Shown: positions 20,573 through 28,431 of the stretch, piece by piece
Position numbering within the stretch: position 1 is the first letter of the stretch
Layout of the letters: each line of letters starts with the position of its first letter
Source of the DNA: Massilia sp.
Lineage (GTDB): Bacteria > Pseudomonadota > Gammaproteobacteria > Burkholderiales > Burkholderiaceae_D
Direction: 5' to 3'
Assembly: GCA_025359245.1 (NCBI GenBank)
Contig: JANYGW010000074.1
Location: 1 to 43,352 of the forward strand
DNA: 43,352 nucleotides
Program-made: the position numbers and the translations under genes
Notes under the pieces: model-generated
What the model saw: only the letters and a program-made list of their open reading frames with translations
What the model was told of the DNA's origin: nothing
Database searches by the model: none

Positions 20573-21361
20573 ATGGATTTTGAGTTCAAGCAGGGCAGTA
20601 TTCCTTTGCTGGTGTCGATACCCCACGTGGGCACCGACATCCCGGACGATATCGCGGCGCGCCTTGCGCCGTGCGCCCTGGCGCGCGCCGATACCGACTG
20701 GCACCTCAAACAGCTGTACGGCTTCCTGGGCCAGATGGGCGCCTCGACCATCGCCGCGCGCTGGTCGCGTTATGTGATCGACCTGAATCGCCCGCCCGAA
20801 GACACCAACCTGTACCCGGGACTGTCGACCACCGGCCTGTGCCCGGTCGACACCTTCGCCAGCGAACAGCTGTACCGCGATGGCGACGCGCCCGACGAGC
20901 AGGAAGTCCACGGCCGCCTGGCGCGCTACTGGCAGCCTTACCACAGCCAGTTGCGCGCGGAGCTTGACCGCATGCTGGCGCTGCACGGCCGCGTGGTGCT
21001 GTGGGACGCGCATTCAATCGCTTCGGTGGTGCCGCGCTTTTTCGACGGACGCCTGACGGACCTCAATTTCGGCACCGCGCAGGGAACCTCGTGCGACCCG
21101 GCCATGGAAGCGGCGGTGGTCGGCGTGGCGCAGTCCCAGGACACCTTCTCGGTGGCCGTCAACGGCCGCTTCAAGGGCGGCCACATCACGCGCCACTACG
21201 GCCAGCCGGCGCTGAACGTGCATGCGATCCAGCTCGAAATGTGCCAGTGCCTGTACATGGACGAGAGCGCGCCGTTCGGCTACCGTCCCGATCGCGCCGC
21301 GCTGGTTCAGCCACTGCTGCGCAAGCTGACCGCGGCCGCCGTCGACTGGGCGCGGGCATGA
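20573..21361 (+). CDS. hutG: N-formylglutamate deformylase
   Basis: A 262-aa metal hydrolase that splits N-formylglutamate into glutamate and formate, the last step of the five-step histidine pathway. Seen are PLLVSIPHVGTDIPDD at the N-terminus, DTDWHLKQLY, RYVIDLNRPPEDTNLYPG, the metal-site WDAHSIASVVPRFF and FKGGHITRHYG, and HAIQLEMCQCLYM, all typical of the HutG/FGase family. GGAG precedes the ATG at 20573, 18 bases after hutH. Its TGA overlaps the hutF ATG. The pairing with HutF shows that this organism uses the formylglutamate route rather than formiminoglutamase. Confidence 0.95.
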   Translation: MDFEFKQGSIPLLVSIPHVGTDIPDDIAARLAPCALARADTDWHLKQLYGFLGQMGASTIAARWSRYVIDLNRPPEDTNLYPGLSTTGLCPVDTFASEQLYRDGDAPDEQEVHGRLARYWQPYHSQLRAELDRMLALHGRVVLWDAHSIASVVPRFFDGRLTDLNFGTAQGTSCDPAMEAAVVGVAQSQDTFSVAVNGRFKGGHITRHYGQPALNVHAIQLEMCQCLYMDESAPFGYRPDRAALVQPLLRKLTAAAVDWARA

Positions 21362-22734
21362 CGCCAGCGGCTTCCCTGTTCGCCCGCCATGCGCTGCTGC
21401 CTGGCGGCTGGCTGGACAACGTGCGCCTCGAATGGGATGCCGGCGGCACCCTGACTGCGGTCACGCCAGACGCAGTGCCGGCCAGCGGCGAGGCGCAGGC
21501 CGGCCTGGTTTTGCCGGGCATGGTCAACCTGCATTCGCACGCCTTCCAGCGCGCGCTGGGCGGCCTGACCGAAACCGCGGGCGATGGCCCCGACAGTTTC
21601 TGGACCTGGCGCGACCTGATGTACCGTTTCGCGCGCAACATCACGCCGGACCATATCGAGGCAATCGCGGCCCAGCTGTTTTCCGAATGCCTGCGCCACG
21701 GCTACACGTCGGTGTGCGAATTCCATTACGTGCAGCGCGACCAGGCGGGCGCCATGTATGCGCGCCCGGCCGAAACCGCCGAGCGCGTGGTGGCCGCTGC
21801 CCAGCTGGCCGGCATCGGCGTGACGATGCTGCCGGTGCTGTACAGCTACGCGGGCTTCGGCGCGCAGCCGCTCAAGCCGGAGCAGCAGCGCTTTCGGACC
21901 GGCCCGCTCGAAGTGCTGCAAGTGATCGACGCGCTCGATCCGCTGCGCGGTCCGCAGGTGGAAGTGGGTGTCGCGCCCCATTCGCTGCGCGCCGCCGCCA
22001 CCGGCCAGATCGGCGAAGTGCTGGCCGCGCTGCCGCCCGAACGGCCGGTGCACATCCATATCGCCGAGCAGCAAGCCGAGGTCGAACAGTGCATCGCCGC
22101 CACAGGCATGCGGCCGGTGCGCTACCTGATGGAGCAGTTCACGCTCGACCAGCGCTGGTGCCTGGTCCATGCAACCCATCTCGACGCCGGCGAAACGGCG
22201 GCCCTGGCCGCCAGCGGCGCCATCGCCGGCCTGTGCCCGACCACCGAAGCGAACCTGGGCGACGGCTTGTTCCCGCTCGAGCCCTTCCTGGCCGGCGGCG
22301 GACGCTTCGGCATCGGCAGCGACAGCCACATCTCGCAGTCGCCCGTGGAAGAGCTGCGCTGGCTCGAGTACGGCCAGCGCCTGCAGCACCAGCGCCGCAA
22401 CGTGGCCGCCTCGAAGGACCAGCGCCGGGTCGGCGACTTCCTGTGGCAGGGCGCGCTGGCCGGCGGCGCGCTGGCCTCGGGCCGCGCGGTCGGCGCGCTC
22501 GCGCCCGGCAAGCGGGCCGACCTGCTGGTGCTCGACAGCGATCATCCTAACCTGGCCGGCATCGATGCCGACGACGTGCTCGGCACCTTCGTTTTCTGCG
22601 GCAACGACAACCTGGTCAAGGACGTCATGGTCGGCGGGCGCTGGGTGGTGCGCGAGCGCCAGCACGTGGCGCAGGCCGCGATTGCACAGCGATATATGCA
22701 CACCATCGCCGAATTGCGTACACTAAGGTCATGA
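21358..22734 (+). CDS. hutF: Formimidoylglutamate deiminase
   Basis: A 458-aa amidohydrolase-superfamily enzyme that deiminates N-formimino-L-glutamate to N-formylglutamate plus ammonia, feeding HutG. Metal-binding and catalytic elements are NLHSHAFQRALGG (HxH), VHIHIAEQQAEVEQC, VHATHLD and FGIGSDSHIS (catalytic Asp), with a closing APGKRADLLVLD. The start at 21358 overlaps the hutG stop as ATGA, and the stop likewise overlaps hutD, indicating tight coupling. The frame is open upstream into hutG, but that part is a shadow. Confidence 0.95.
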   Translation: MTPAASLFARHALLPGGWLDNVRLEWDAGGTLTAVTPDAVPASGEAQAGLVLPGMVNLHSHAFQRALGGLTETAGDGPDSFWTWRDLMYRFARNITPDHIEAIAAQLFSECLRHGYTSVCEFHYVQRDQAGAMYARPAETAERVVAAAQLAGIGVTMLPVLYSYAGFGAQPLKPEQQRFRTGPLEVLQVIDALDPLRGPQVEVGVAPHSLRAAATGQIGEVLAALPPERPVHIHIAEQQAEVEQCIAATGMRPVRYLMEQFTLDQRWCLVHATHLDAGETAALAASGAIAGLCPTTEANLGDGLFPLEPFLAGGGRFGIGSDSHISQSPVEELRWLEYGQRLQHQRRNVAASKDQRRVGDFLWQGALAGGALASGRAVGALAPGKRADLLVLDSDHPNLAGIDADDVLGTFVFCGNDNLVKDVMVGGRWVVRERQHVAQAAIAQRYMHTIAELRTLRS

Positions 22735-23315
22735 CACTCCTGATTCCCTTTGCCGGCCTGGAACCGGCGCCCTGGAAGAACGGTGCAGGCAGCACCACCG
22801 AGATCGCGATCGCGCCGGTCGGTGCCAGCCTCGACAAGTTCGACTGGCGCATCAGCCTGGCCACGATCGCGGCCAACGGCCCGTTTTCGGTGTTTCCCGG
22901 GGTTGACCGCACGCTGGCGCTGGTCGACGGCGCCGGCGCGCTGCTCGACATCGGCGACGAGGGCCGTTTCATCCTCAGCGAAGAAGACCCGATCGTCGAA
23001 TTCGCCGGCGAGTCGCCGGTGACAGCCACGCTGACGCTGGGTGCAACCACCGACTTCAACGTGATGACCCAGCGCGACATTTGCCATCACAGGCTGGGAC
23101 GGCGTGTGCTGTCGGGTACCTCCGAATTCGCGCCGCGCGGCGATGTGACGATCCTGTTCCTGGCCGAAGGCGACACACTGGCGGTATGCAGCGATTCCGA
23201 ACGCATCGGCCTGGTGCGCTACGACGCGGTGGTGTTCGACACCGACACCGTCTGGACGCTGGAAGCAGGACAGGCGACCGTGTTCGTGGTCGACATCTTC
23301 TTCAACCCGGCGTAA
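22731..23315 (+). CDS. hutD: HutD family cupin-like protein
   Basis: A 194-aa β-rich protein of the HutD family. PWKNGAGSTTEIAIAP at the N-terminus, FDWRISLATIAANGPFSVFPGVDRTLALVDG and the later FNVMTQRD are family hallmarks. HutD is a bicupin-like protein found in many hut operons; in Pseudomonas it has been proposed to set an upper limit on hut expression, perhaps by binding formylglutamate or urocanate. No enzymatic activity is established. It overlaps hutF by ATGA and is followed by hutI after 3 bases. Confidence 0.92.
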   Translation: MTLLIPFAGLEPAPWKNGAGSTTEIAIAPVGASLDKFDWRISLATIAANGPFSVFPGVDRTLALVDGAGALLDIGDEGRFILSEEDPIVEFAGESPVTATLTLGATTDFNVMTQRDICHHRLGRRVLSGTSEFAPRGDVTILFLAEGDTLAVCSDSERIGLVRYDAVVFDTDTVWTLEAGQATVFVVDIFFNPA

Positions 23316-23318
23316 GCG

Positions 23319-24545
23319 ATGGCGAGCGGCTGCGAAGTCCTGTTTGCCAACGTCCACCTGGCCACGATGATCGATGGCTATGGCGAACTGCGCGACGCCG
23401 CCATCGGCGTGACGGGCGGGCGGATCGCCTGGATCGGCCCGCGCGACCAGGCGCCGCCCGCGGACGCCATTATCGACGGCGGCGGCTGCTGGCTCACGCC
23501 CGGCCTGGTCGACTGCCACACCCACATCGTCCACGCCGGCAACCGCAGCGACGAATTCGAGGCGCGCCTGAACGGCGCCACCTATGAAGACATCGCGCGC
23601 GCCGGCGGCGGCATCATGTCGACCGTGCGCGCCACCCGCGCCGCCAGCGACGCCGAACTGCTGCGCCAAAGCCTGCCGCGCGTGGCCAGCCTGCTGGCCG
23701 AAGGCGTGACCACCATCGAGATCAAGTCCGGCTACGGCCTGGACCTGGACACCGAGGCCAAAATGCTGCGCGTGGCGCGCCGCATCGGCGAGCGGCTGCC
23801 GGTCGGCGTGGCCACCACCTTTCTCGGCGCGCACGCGCTGCCGCCCGAGTACGCCGGCCGCGCCGACGACTACATTGCCAGCCTGTGCGACGACATGCTG
23901 CCGCAGCTGGCCGCCAACGGCCTGGTCGACGCGGTCGACGCCTTCTGCGAGCGGATCGGCTTTTCGAACCCGCAGACCGAACGCATGTTCGAAGCGGCGC
24001 GCCTGCATGGCCTGCCGGTCAAGCTGCACGCCGAACAGCTGTCGGACCAGCGCGGCGCCGAACTGGTGGCGCGCTTCGGCGGCCTGTCGGCCGACCACCT
24101 CGAGCACCTGAGCCAGGACGGCATCGACGCCATGGCGGCGGCCGGCACGGTGGCGGTGCTGCTGCCCGGCGCCTACTACTTTTTGCGCGACACCACGCCG
24201 CCGCCGATCGCCGCACTGCGCGCCGCCGGCGTGCCGATGGCGGTGGCGACTGACTGCAATCCGGGCACCTCGCCCATGACGTCGATGCTGCTGGCGATGA
24301 ACATGGCCTGCACCTTGTGGCGCTTGACGCCGCAGGAAGCGCTGGCCGGCGCCACCATCCACGCCGCGCGCGCGCTCGGGCGGCAGGCCGACATCGGTAC
24401 GCTGGAAGTGGGCAAGCGCGCCGACTTCGCACTGTGGGACATCGCGCGCCCGGCCGACTTGTCGTATGCGATCGGCTTCAACCCATGCCGCGCGGTGGTC
24501 AACGGGGGCGTGCTGCGCGATCCGGTGGTAAGCTTGCCCGACTGA
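23319..24545 (+). CDS. hutI: Imidazolonepropionase
   Basis: A 408-aa zinc- or iron-dependent amidohydrolase that opens 4-imidazolone-5-propionate to formiminoglutamate. It shows [29 protein letters not shown] (HxH metal pair and substrate Arg), [32 protein letters not shown] and [11 protein letters not shown] (catalytic Asp). All are conserved and the length is typical. It starts 3 bases after the hutD stop. Its stop is 17 bases before the GTG of the transporter gene, so the operon appears to continue. Confidence 0.96.
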   Translation: MASGCEVLFANVHLATMIDGYGELRDAAIGVTGGRIAWIGPRDQAPPADAIIDGGGCWLTPGLVDCHTHIVHAGNRSDEFEARLNGATYEDIARAGGGIMSTVRATRAASDAELLRQSLPRVASLLAEGVTTIEIKSGYGLDLDTEAKMLRVARRIGERLPVGVATTFLGAHALPPEYAGRADDYIASLCDDMLPQLAANGLVDAVDAFCERIGFSNPQTERMFEAARLHGLPVKLHAEQLSDQRGAELVARFGGLSADHLEHLSQDGIDAMAAAGTVAVLLPGAYYFLRDTTPPPIAALRAAGVPMAVATDCNPGTSPMTSMLLAMNMACTLWRLTPQEALAGATIHAARALGRQADIGTLEVGKRADFALWDIARPADLSYAIGFNPCRAVVNGGVLRDPVVSLPD

Positions 24546-24562
24546 TTGCTTCGGGAGCGTGC

Positions 24563-26044
24563 GTGCGCACCACCATCCTTTTTCTCGCCGTGCTCCTGTT
24601 CGCCGCCGTTGCTCCGGCCGGCGCCGCCGACGACGTGCTGCGGGTCGGCTCGAAGCGCTTCACCGAGTCGTACATCCTGGGCGAGCTGCTGACCCAGACC
24701 GCGGCGGCCCACGGCCAGGCCGAGCATCGCCAGGGCCTGGGCAACACCGCCATTGTGCTGGCGGCACTACAGGCCGGCAGCATCGATGTGTATCCCGAAT
24801 ACCTGGGCACCATCGACCTCGAAATCCTCAAGAATCCGAAAGCCACGTCGCTGGCCCAGATGCGCGCGGCGCTCGCGCCCATGGGCCTGGGCGTGGCGGT
24901 GCCGCTGGGTTTTAACAATACCTATGCACTGGCGATGCGTGGCGACAGCCAGCTCAAAAAGCTGTCGGACCTCGCGCGCCAGCCGCTCAGGTTCGGGCTG
25001 TCGCATGAATTCATCGGCCGCGCCGACGGCTGGCCGGGCCTGGCCGCGCGTTACGGCCTGACGCAGCTGCCGCGCGGACTCGATCACGGGATTGCCTACG
25101 AAGCGCTGGCGCAGCGCCAGGTGGACGTGATCGACATCTATTCGACCGACGCCAAGATCAAGCGCTACGGCATGAAAGTGCTGGACGACGACCTTCACTA
25201 CTTTCCGCGTTACGACGCTGTGCTGCTGTACCGTCTCGACCTGCCCCAGCGCTTTCCGGCCGCCTGGAACGCGCTGCGCAAGCTGGAAGGACGCATCAGC
25301 GCCGAGCAAATGATCGCCATGAACGCCGCCGTCGAACTCGAAGGCAAGAACTTCGCGGCCGTGGCCCGCGAGTGGCTGGCGCCGGTCGCGCGCAAGGATG
25401 GTGCGCGTGCCGGCCTGGCCGCCAAATTGTTCGGGCCCGACCTGTGGACGCTGACGCGCCAGCATCTGGTGCTGGTGCTGGTCTCGGTGGCGCTGGCCTG
25501 CCTGGGCGGGATACCGCTTGGGATACTGGCAGCCCTGGTGCCGCGCGTGCGCCAGGCGGTGCTGGCGCTGGTGGGCGTGCTGCAAACGGTGCCGTCGCTG
25601 GCGCTGCTGGCGATGCTGATTCCCATGCTCGGCATGATCGGCACGGCGCCGGCGCTGGTGGCCCTGTTTATTTATGCGCTGCTGCCGGTGGTAAGGAACA
25701 CTTGCACCGCGATCCTGGGGGTGCCGCAAGGGATGCGCACGGCGGCGCTGGCGCTCGGGCTGCGTCCCGGCCAGCGCCTGCTGTACGTGGAGCTGCCGCT
25801 GGCGCTGCCGGTGATCCTGGCGGGCGTCAAGACGGCCGCGGTGATGAGCGTGGGGACGGCGACGATAGCCGCCTTCATCGGCGCCGGCGGATATGGCGAG
25901 CGGATTACCATCGGCCTGGCGCTCAACGACAACGACATGCTGCTCGCGGGCGCCATCCCGGCGGCCGTGCTGGCGTTGCTCACCCAATTGCTGTTCGAGG
26001 CGCTTGAAAAACTGATGTCGCGCCGCGCCGCCACGGCCAACTGA
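24563..26044 (+). CDS. Fused substrate-binding/permease ABC transporter of the quaternary-amine (OpuC/EgtU/HutXW-like) type
   Basis: A 493-aa protein that begins with a signal peptide (MRTTILFLAVLLFAAVAPAGA). It continues as an OpuAC-type substrate-binding domain (about 25–290, starting VLRVGSKRFTESYILGELL, with VYPEYLGT and the DVIDIYSTDAKI segment) and ends as a permease domain with 5–6 helices (about 300–490) carrying the ATPase-contact loop around ALALGLRPGQRLLYVELPLALPVILAG. The GTG at 24563 has GGGAG 5 bases upstream. Position in the hut operon suggests uptake of histidine or a related imidazole; HutXWV of Pseudomonas belongs to this transporter class. Glycine betaine, choline or ergothioneine are alternatives. 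No ATPase gene is adjacent. Confidence 0.85.
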   Translation: MRTTILFLAVLLFAAVAPAGAADDVLRVGSKRFTESYILGELLTQTAAAHGQAEHRQGLGNTAIVLAALQAGSIDVYPEYLGTIDLEILKNPKATSLAQMRAALAPMGLGVAVPLGFNNTYALAMRGDSQLKKLSDLARQPLRFGLSHEFIGRADGWPGLAARYGLTQLPRGLDHGIAYEALAQRQVDVIDIYSTDAKIKRYGMKVLDDDLHYFPRYDAVLLYRLDLPQRFPAAWNALRKLEGRISAEQMIAMNAAVELEGKNFAAVAREWLAPVARKDGARAGLAAKLFGPDLWTLTRQHLVLVLVSVALACLGGIPLGILAALVPRVRQAVLALVGVLQTVPSLALLAMLIPMLGMIGTAPALVALFIYALLPVVRNTCTAILGVPQGMRTAALALGLRPGQRLLYVELPLALPVILAGVKTAAVMSVGTATIAAFIGAGGYGERITIGLALNDNDMLLAGAIPAAVLALLTQLLFEALEKLMSRRAATAN

Positions 26045-26622
26045 TGAATCAGAAACTCCTCATCTTCGACCTCGATGAAACGCTGGTCTACGCCACCACG
26101 CAGCCGCTGGAGCGCGCGCCGGATTTCGAGGTCGGGCCATATGCAGTCTACAAGCGCCCGTTCGCGGACGAGTTGATCGCATTTTGCGCGCAGCATTTCA
26201 AGATTGCGGTGTGGACTTCGTCCTCCGAGAGCTATGCGGCGGAAGTGGTGCGCCAGCTGTTTTTCAAAGATGAAAAGCTGGAGTTCGTATACGCGCGCAA
26301 GCGCTGCGTGCAGCGCTTCGATCCCGAACGGCAGGACTACTTCTACATCAAGGATCTGCGCAAGGTAAAGCCACGGGGTTTTTTGCTGGCCGACATGATC
26401 ATCCTGGACGACACGCCGCAAAAGCTGGTTCGCAACTACGGCAACCTGGTGCGCGTGACGGAATGGCTGGGTGATCGAGGGGACCGCGAACTGGCCTATA
26501 TCCAGGCCTTGCTGCTTGAACTGAAAGATGTCCCGAATATCAGGGAAGTGGAAAAGCGCGGCTGGCTGCGCAAACACGGGTCTTCATCGGAAGAACCGGG
26601 GTCAGACCACGATTATTTTTGA
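26044..26622 (+). CDS. HAD-family phosphatase, NIF/FCP1-like
   Basis: A 192-aa HAD-superfamily hydrolase resembling the NLI-interacting-factor/FCP1 phosphatases: KLLIFDLDETLVY with nucleophile Asp9 and acid Asp11, KRPFADELIAF, VWTSSSESYAAEVV (motif II) and IILDDTPQKLVRNYGN (motif IV). The family removes phosphate from protein Ser/Thr or small molecules; the bacterial substrate is unknown. It starts by ATGA overlap with the transporter gene and so seems to be the last gene of the hut transcript. The last eight or so residues (PGSDHDYF) are encoded by a REP-type repeat starting at 26594, so its native C-terminus has probably been replaced. The hairpin there may also end the transcript. Confidence 0.85.
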   Translation: MNQKLLIFDLDETLVYATTQPLERAPDFEVGPYAVYKRPFADELIAFCAQHFKIAVWTSSSESYAAEVVRQLFFKDEKLEFVYARKRCVQRFDPERQDYFYIKDLRKVKPRGFLLADMIILDDTPQKLVRNYGNLVRVTEWLGDRGDRELAYIQALLLELKDVPNIREVEKRGWLRKHGSSSEEPGSDHDYF

Positions 26623-26656
26623 AAGATTGCAAAAGAATCGTGGTCTGACCCCGGTT
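26594..26656. repeat. REP inverted pair, likely bidirectional terminator
   Basis: Arms of 21 bases at 26594–26614 and 26636–26656 (AACCGGGGTCAGACCACGAT and complement) are perfectly complementary around a 21-base loop. A T5 run follows the right arm. The core matches the REP units around the RAYT gene. It encodes the C-terminus of the HAD gene and lies between two convergent genes. Confidence 0.85.
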
Positions 26657-26675
26657 TTTCCGGTCTTTCGCGCGC

Positions 26676-27689
26676 CTAGATCAGTTCGCGAACGCTCAGT
26701 TCTTTCTTGGCGTAGGCGTACAGCACCGGCGCGGCGATCAGGCCGGCCAGGCCGAAGACCGATTCGGCCACCAGCATCGCCACCAGCAACTCCCACGAGC
26801 GCGCATTGATGTGGGCGCCGATGATGCGCGCGTTCAGGAAGTATTCGAGCTTGTGCAGCACGATCATGAAGCTCAGCGCCGCAAGCGCGGTCTGCAGCGA
26901 GATCGACAGCGCCAGCACCACCAGCACGCTGTTCGAAATCAGGTTGCCCACCACCGGCAGCAGGCCGGCGAGGAAGGTGATCGCCACCAGCGTCTTCGAG
27001 AACGGCAGCGTCACGCCGGCCAGCGGCAAGATCACGAAGATGAAGATCGCGGTAATGGTGGTGTTGATCGCCGAAATCCAGACCTGCGCGAAGACGATGT
27101 CGCGAAACGCCTGCGCCAGCCGGATCACGCGCTCGCGCAAGGCGGCCGCCAGCGGACGGCGCGCGCGCTGCGGCTCGTCGGCGTGCAGGCTGACCATCAC
27201 GCCGATGATCATGCCGATCAGGATGTGCAGCACGGTGCGGCCGGCTTCGGCGCCGGCGGTCTTGGCGTCGGCCGCGTGCTCGCGCAGCAGCCCGGTGAGC
27301 ATTTCGCGCAGCGACGCGGCATCGACCGGCAGCTTTTCACTGAGCCAGGCCGGGATCTGGGCGCGCGAGGCGTCGATGATATCGGCCAGTTTCTGGAACA
27401 GGCCGGTGATGCTGGCCGAGTCGACCTTGAGCAGCACCACGATGCCCCAGATCGACAGCGTCAGCAGCGCCACCGTCACCGCGCCGATGGCGCCGGCGGC
27501 GATCATGCGCGCGCGCCCGTCGCTGATCTTGCCGGCCAGCCGAGGCGCGATCAGGTGCACCAGCGAGTACACCAGCAGGCCGGCGAACAGCGCGCCGACC
27601 AGGCCTTTGAGCATCACCATCAGCAAGAACAGCGTGGCGAGAATATACGAGGCGATGGTGCTGGCGTCGAGCTTTTTCAAAATCGTCAT
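26676..27689 (-). CDS. AI-2E family transporter
   Basis: A 337-aa inner-membrane protein of the AI-2 exporter (PerM/TqsA) superfamily with 7–8 predicted helices. It shows the usual pattern: paired N-terminal helices, a long amphipathic middle region (about 85–150), a helix pair around VWISAINTTITAIFIFVILPLAG, the conserved loop FLAGLLPVVGNLISN and a C-terminal hairpin GLAGLIAAPVLYAY. Members export AI-2, other small molecules or, in some cases, sodium; substrate prediction from sequence is not possible. It is transcribed alone, toward the hut operon, with a REP hairpin between the two. Confidence 0.88.
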   Translation of the reverse strand: MTILKKLDASTIASYILATLFLLMVMLKGLVGALFAGLLVYSLVHLIAPRLAGKISDGRARMIAAGAIGAVTVALLTLSIWGIVVLLKVDSASITGLFQKLADIIDASRAQIPAWLSEKLPVDAASLREMLTGLLREHAADAKTAGAEAGRTVLHILIGMIIGVMVSLHADEPQRARRPLAAALRERVIRLAQAFRDIVFAQVWISAINTTITAIFIFVILPLAGVTLPFSKTLVAITFLAGLLPVVGNLISNSVLVVLALSISLQTALAALSFMIVLHKLEYFLNARIIGAHINARSWELLVAMLVAESVFGLAGLIAAPVLYAYAKKELSVRELI

Positions 27690-27861
27690 GGCTACCTTTC
27701 AGTGCAGCGGGCAGAACGCGGCGGCGCGCCGGGCCTTGCGCCGCCTCAAGCTAGTTATTTACAAATGGGTAATTATTGGGGCTAAGGATACGCGATTGGC
27801 TCATCCGTAAGCAAATGTAAAGACCTGGGCCGATTCGGACAGTACGCACTATAGTGTTTCT

Positions 27862-27935
27862 CAGATTGTTTCCAATCTCCCCTCCCCATCTTAACAATGG
27901 GTTCACCCACGGTGCTTTTTTCCCGTGGGTTTTTT
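27862..27935 (+). ncRNA. Candidate C-rich small RNA
   Basis: A −10-like TATAGT (27850–27855) precedes a 5' hairpin AGATTG-TTTC-CAATCT (27863–27878). A single-stranded C-rich stretch containing CTCCCCTCCCC (27877–27887) follows, then a terminator hairpin (CCCACGG 27906–27912 with CCGTGGG 27923–27929) with a T6 tail. The hairpin plus T run works only on the plus strand, yet no plus-strand gene lies upstream within 1.2 kb. A transcript of about 74 nt with anti-Shine-Dalgarno-like motifs is inferred. A clear −35 is not seen. Confidence 0.45.
27905..27935 (+). terminator. Rho-independent terminator (plus strand)
   Basis: An 8-bp stem (ACCCACGG/CCGTGGGT) with a 10-base loop followed by TTTTTT. There is no T run on the minus strand, so it does not serve the acetyltransferase gene that ends at 27940. 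Confidence 0.75.
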
Positions 27936-27939
27936 CTTG

Positions 27940-28431
27940 TCAGCCCGCCGCGAGCGTGTCCAGGGCGCCGCCGGCCACGCGGCAGATGCGCCAGTCGGGC
28001 AGCAGCTCGGCGCCCATGCCCTGGTAGAAGTCGATCGCCGCGCTGTTCCAGTCGAGCACCGACCATTCGAAGCGGCCGCAGTCGCGTTCCACGGCCAGCT
28101 GGGCCAGCTTGACCAGCATCTGGCGCCCATAGCCCTTGCCGCGGCACGATTGCTTGACGTACAGGTCTTCGAGGTACAGGCCCTTGCGCGTGAGGAAGGT
28201 CGAAAAATTGTGGAAAAACAGGGCGAAGGTGACGACCTGGCCGTCTTCCTCGCCGATGATCGCTTCGCAGGCCGGCCGCGTGCCGAACAGGCCGTCGTGC
28301 AGCATCGCTTCGGTGGCGACCACCAGGTGTTCGAGCTTTTCGAAAACGGCCAGTTCGACGATCATCGCGTGGATGTGGGCGACGTCGGACGGCTGGGCCG
28401 GGCGGATGGTAAACGCAGATGCTGTAGTCAT
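27940..28431 (-). CDS. GNAT family N-acetyltransferase (SSAT/thialysine-type)
   Basis: A 163-aa acetyltransferase starting FTIRPAQPSDVAHIHAMIVELAVFEK. The acetyl-CoA loop is KQSCRGKGYGRQML (around residues 93–106), followed by FEWSVLDWNSAAIDFYQGMGAE, characteristic of the diamine/thialysine acetyltransferase branch. It likely transfers acetyl groups to a primary amine such as a polyamine or lysine analogue; the actual substrate is unknown. The ATG at 28431 overlaps the stop of the upstream EamA gene by 4 bases (ATGA) and has a GAGG site, so the two are co-translated. Confidence 0.88.
   Translation of the reverse strand: MTTASAFTIRPAQPSDVAHIHAMIVELAVFEKLEHLVVATEAMLHDGLFGTRPACEAIIGEEDGQVVTFALFFHNFSTFLTRKGLYLEDLYVKQSCRGKGYGRQMLVKLAQLAVERDCGRFEWSVLDWNSAAIDFYQGMGAELLPDWRICRVAGGALDTLAAG

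Noticed and set aside
17098..21013. Two long minus-strand frames opposite hutU and hutH
   Set aside because: Shadows of GC-rich coding sequence, with no recognisable domains.
24317..24562. Upstream extension of the ABC fusion into hutI
   Set aside because: It overlaps conserved hutI coding in another frame; the GTG at 24563 starts a proper signal peptide with a ribosome site.
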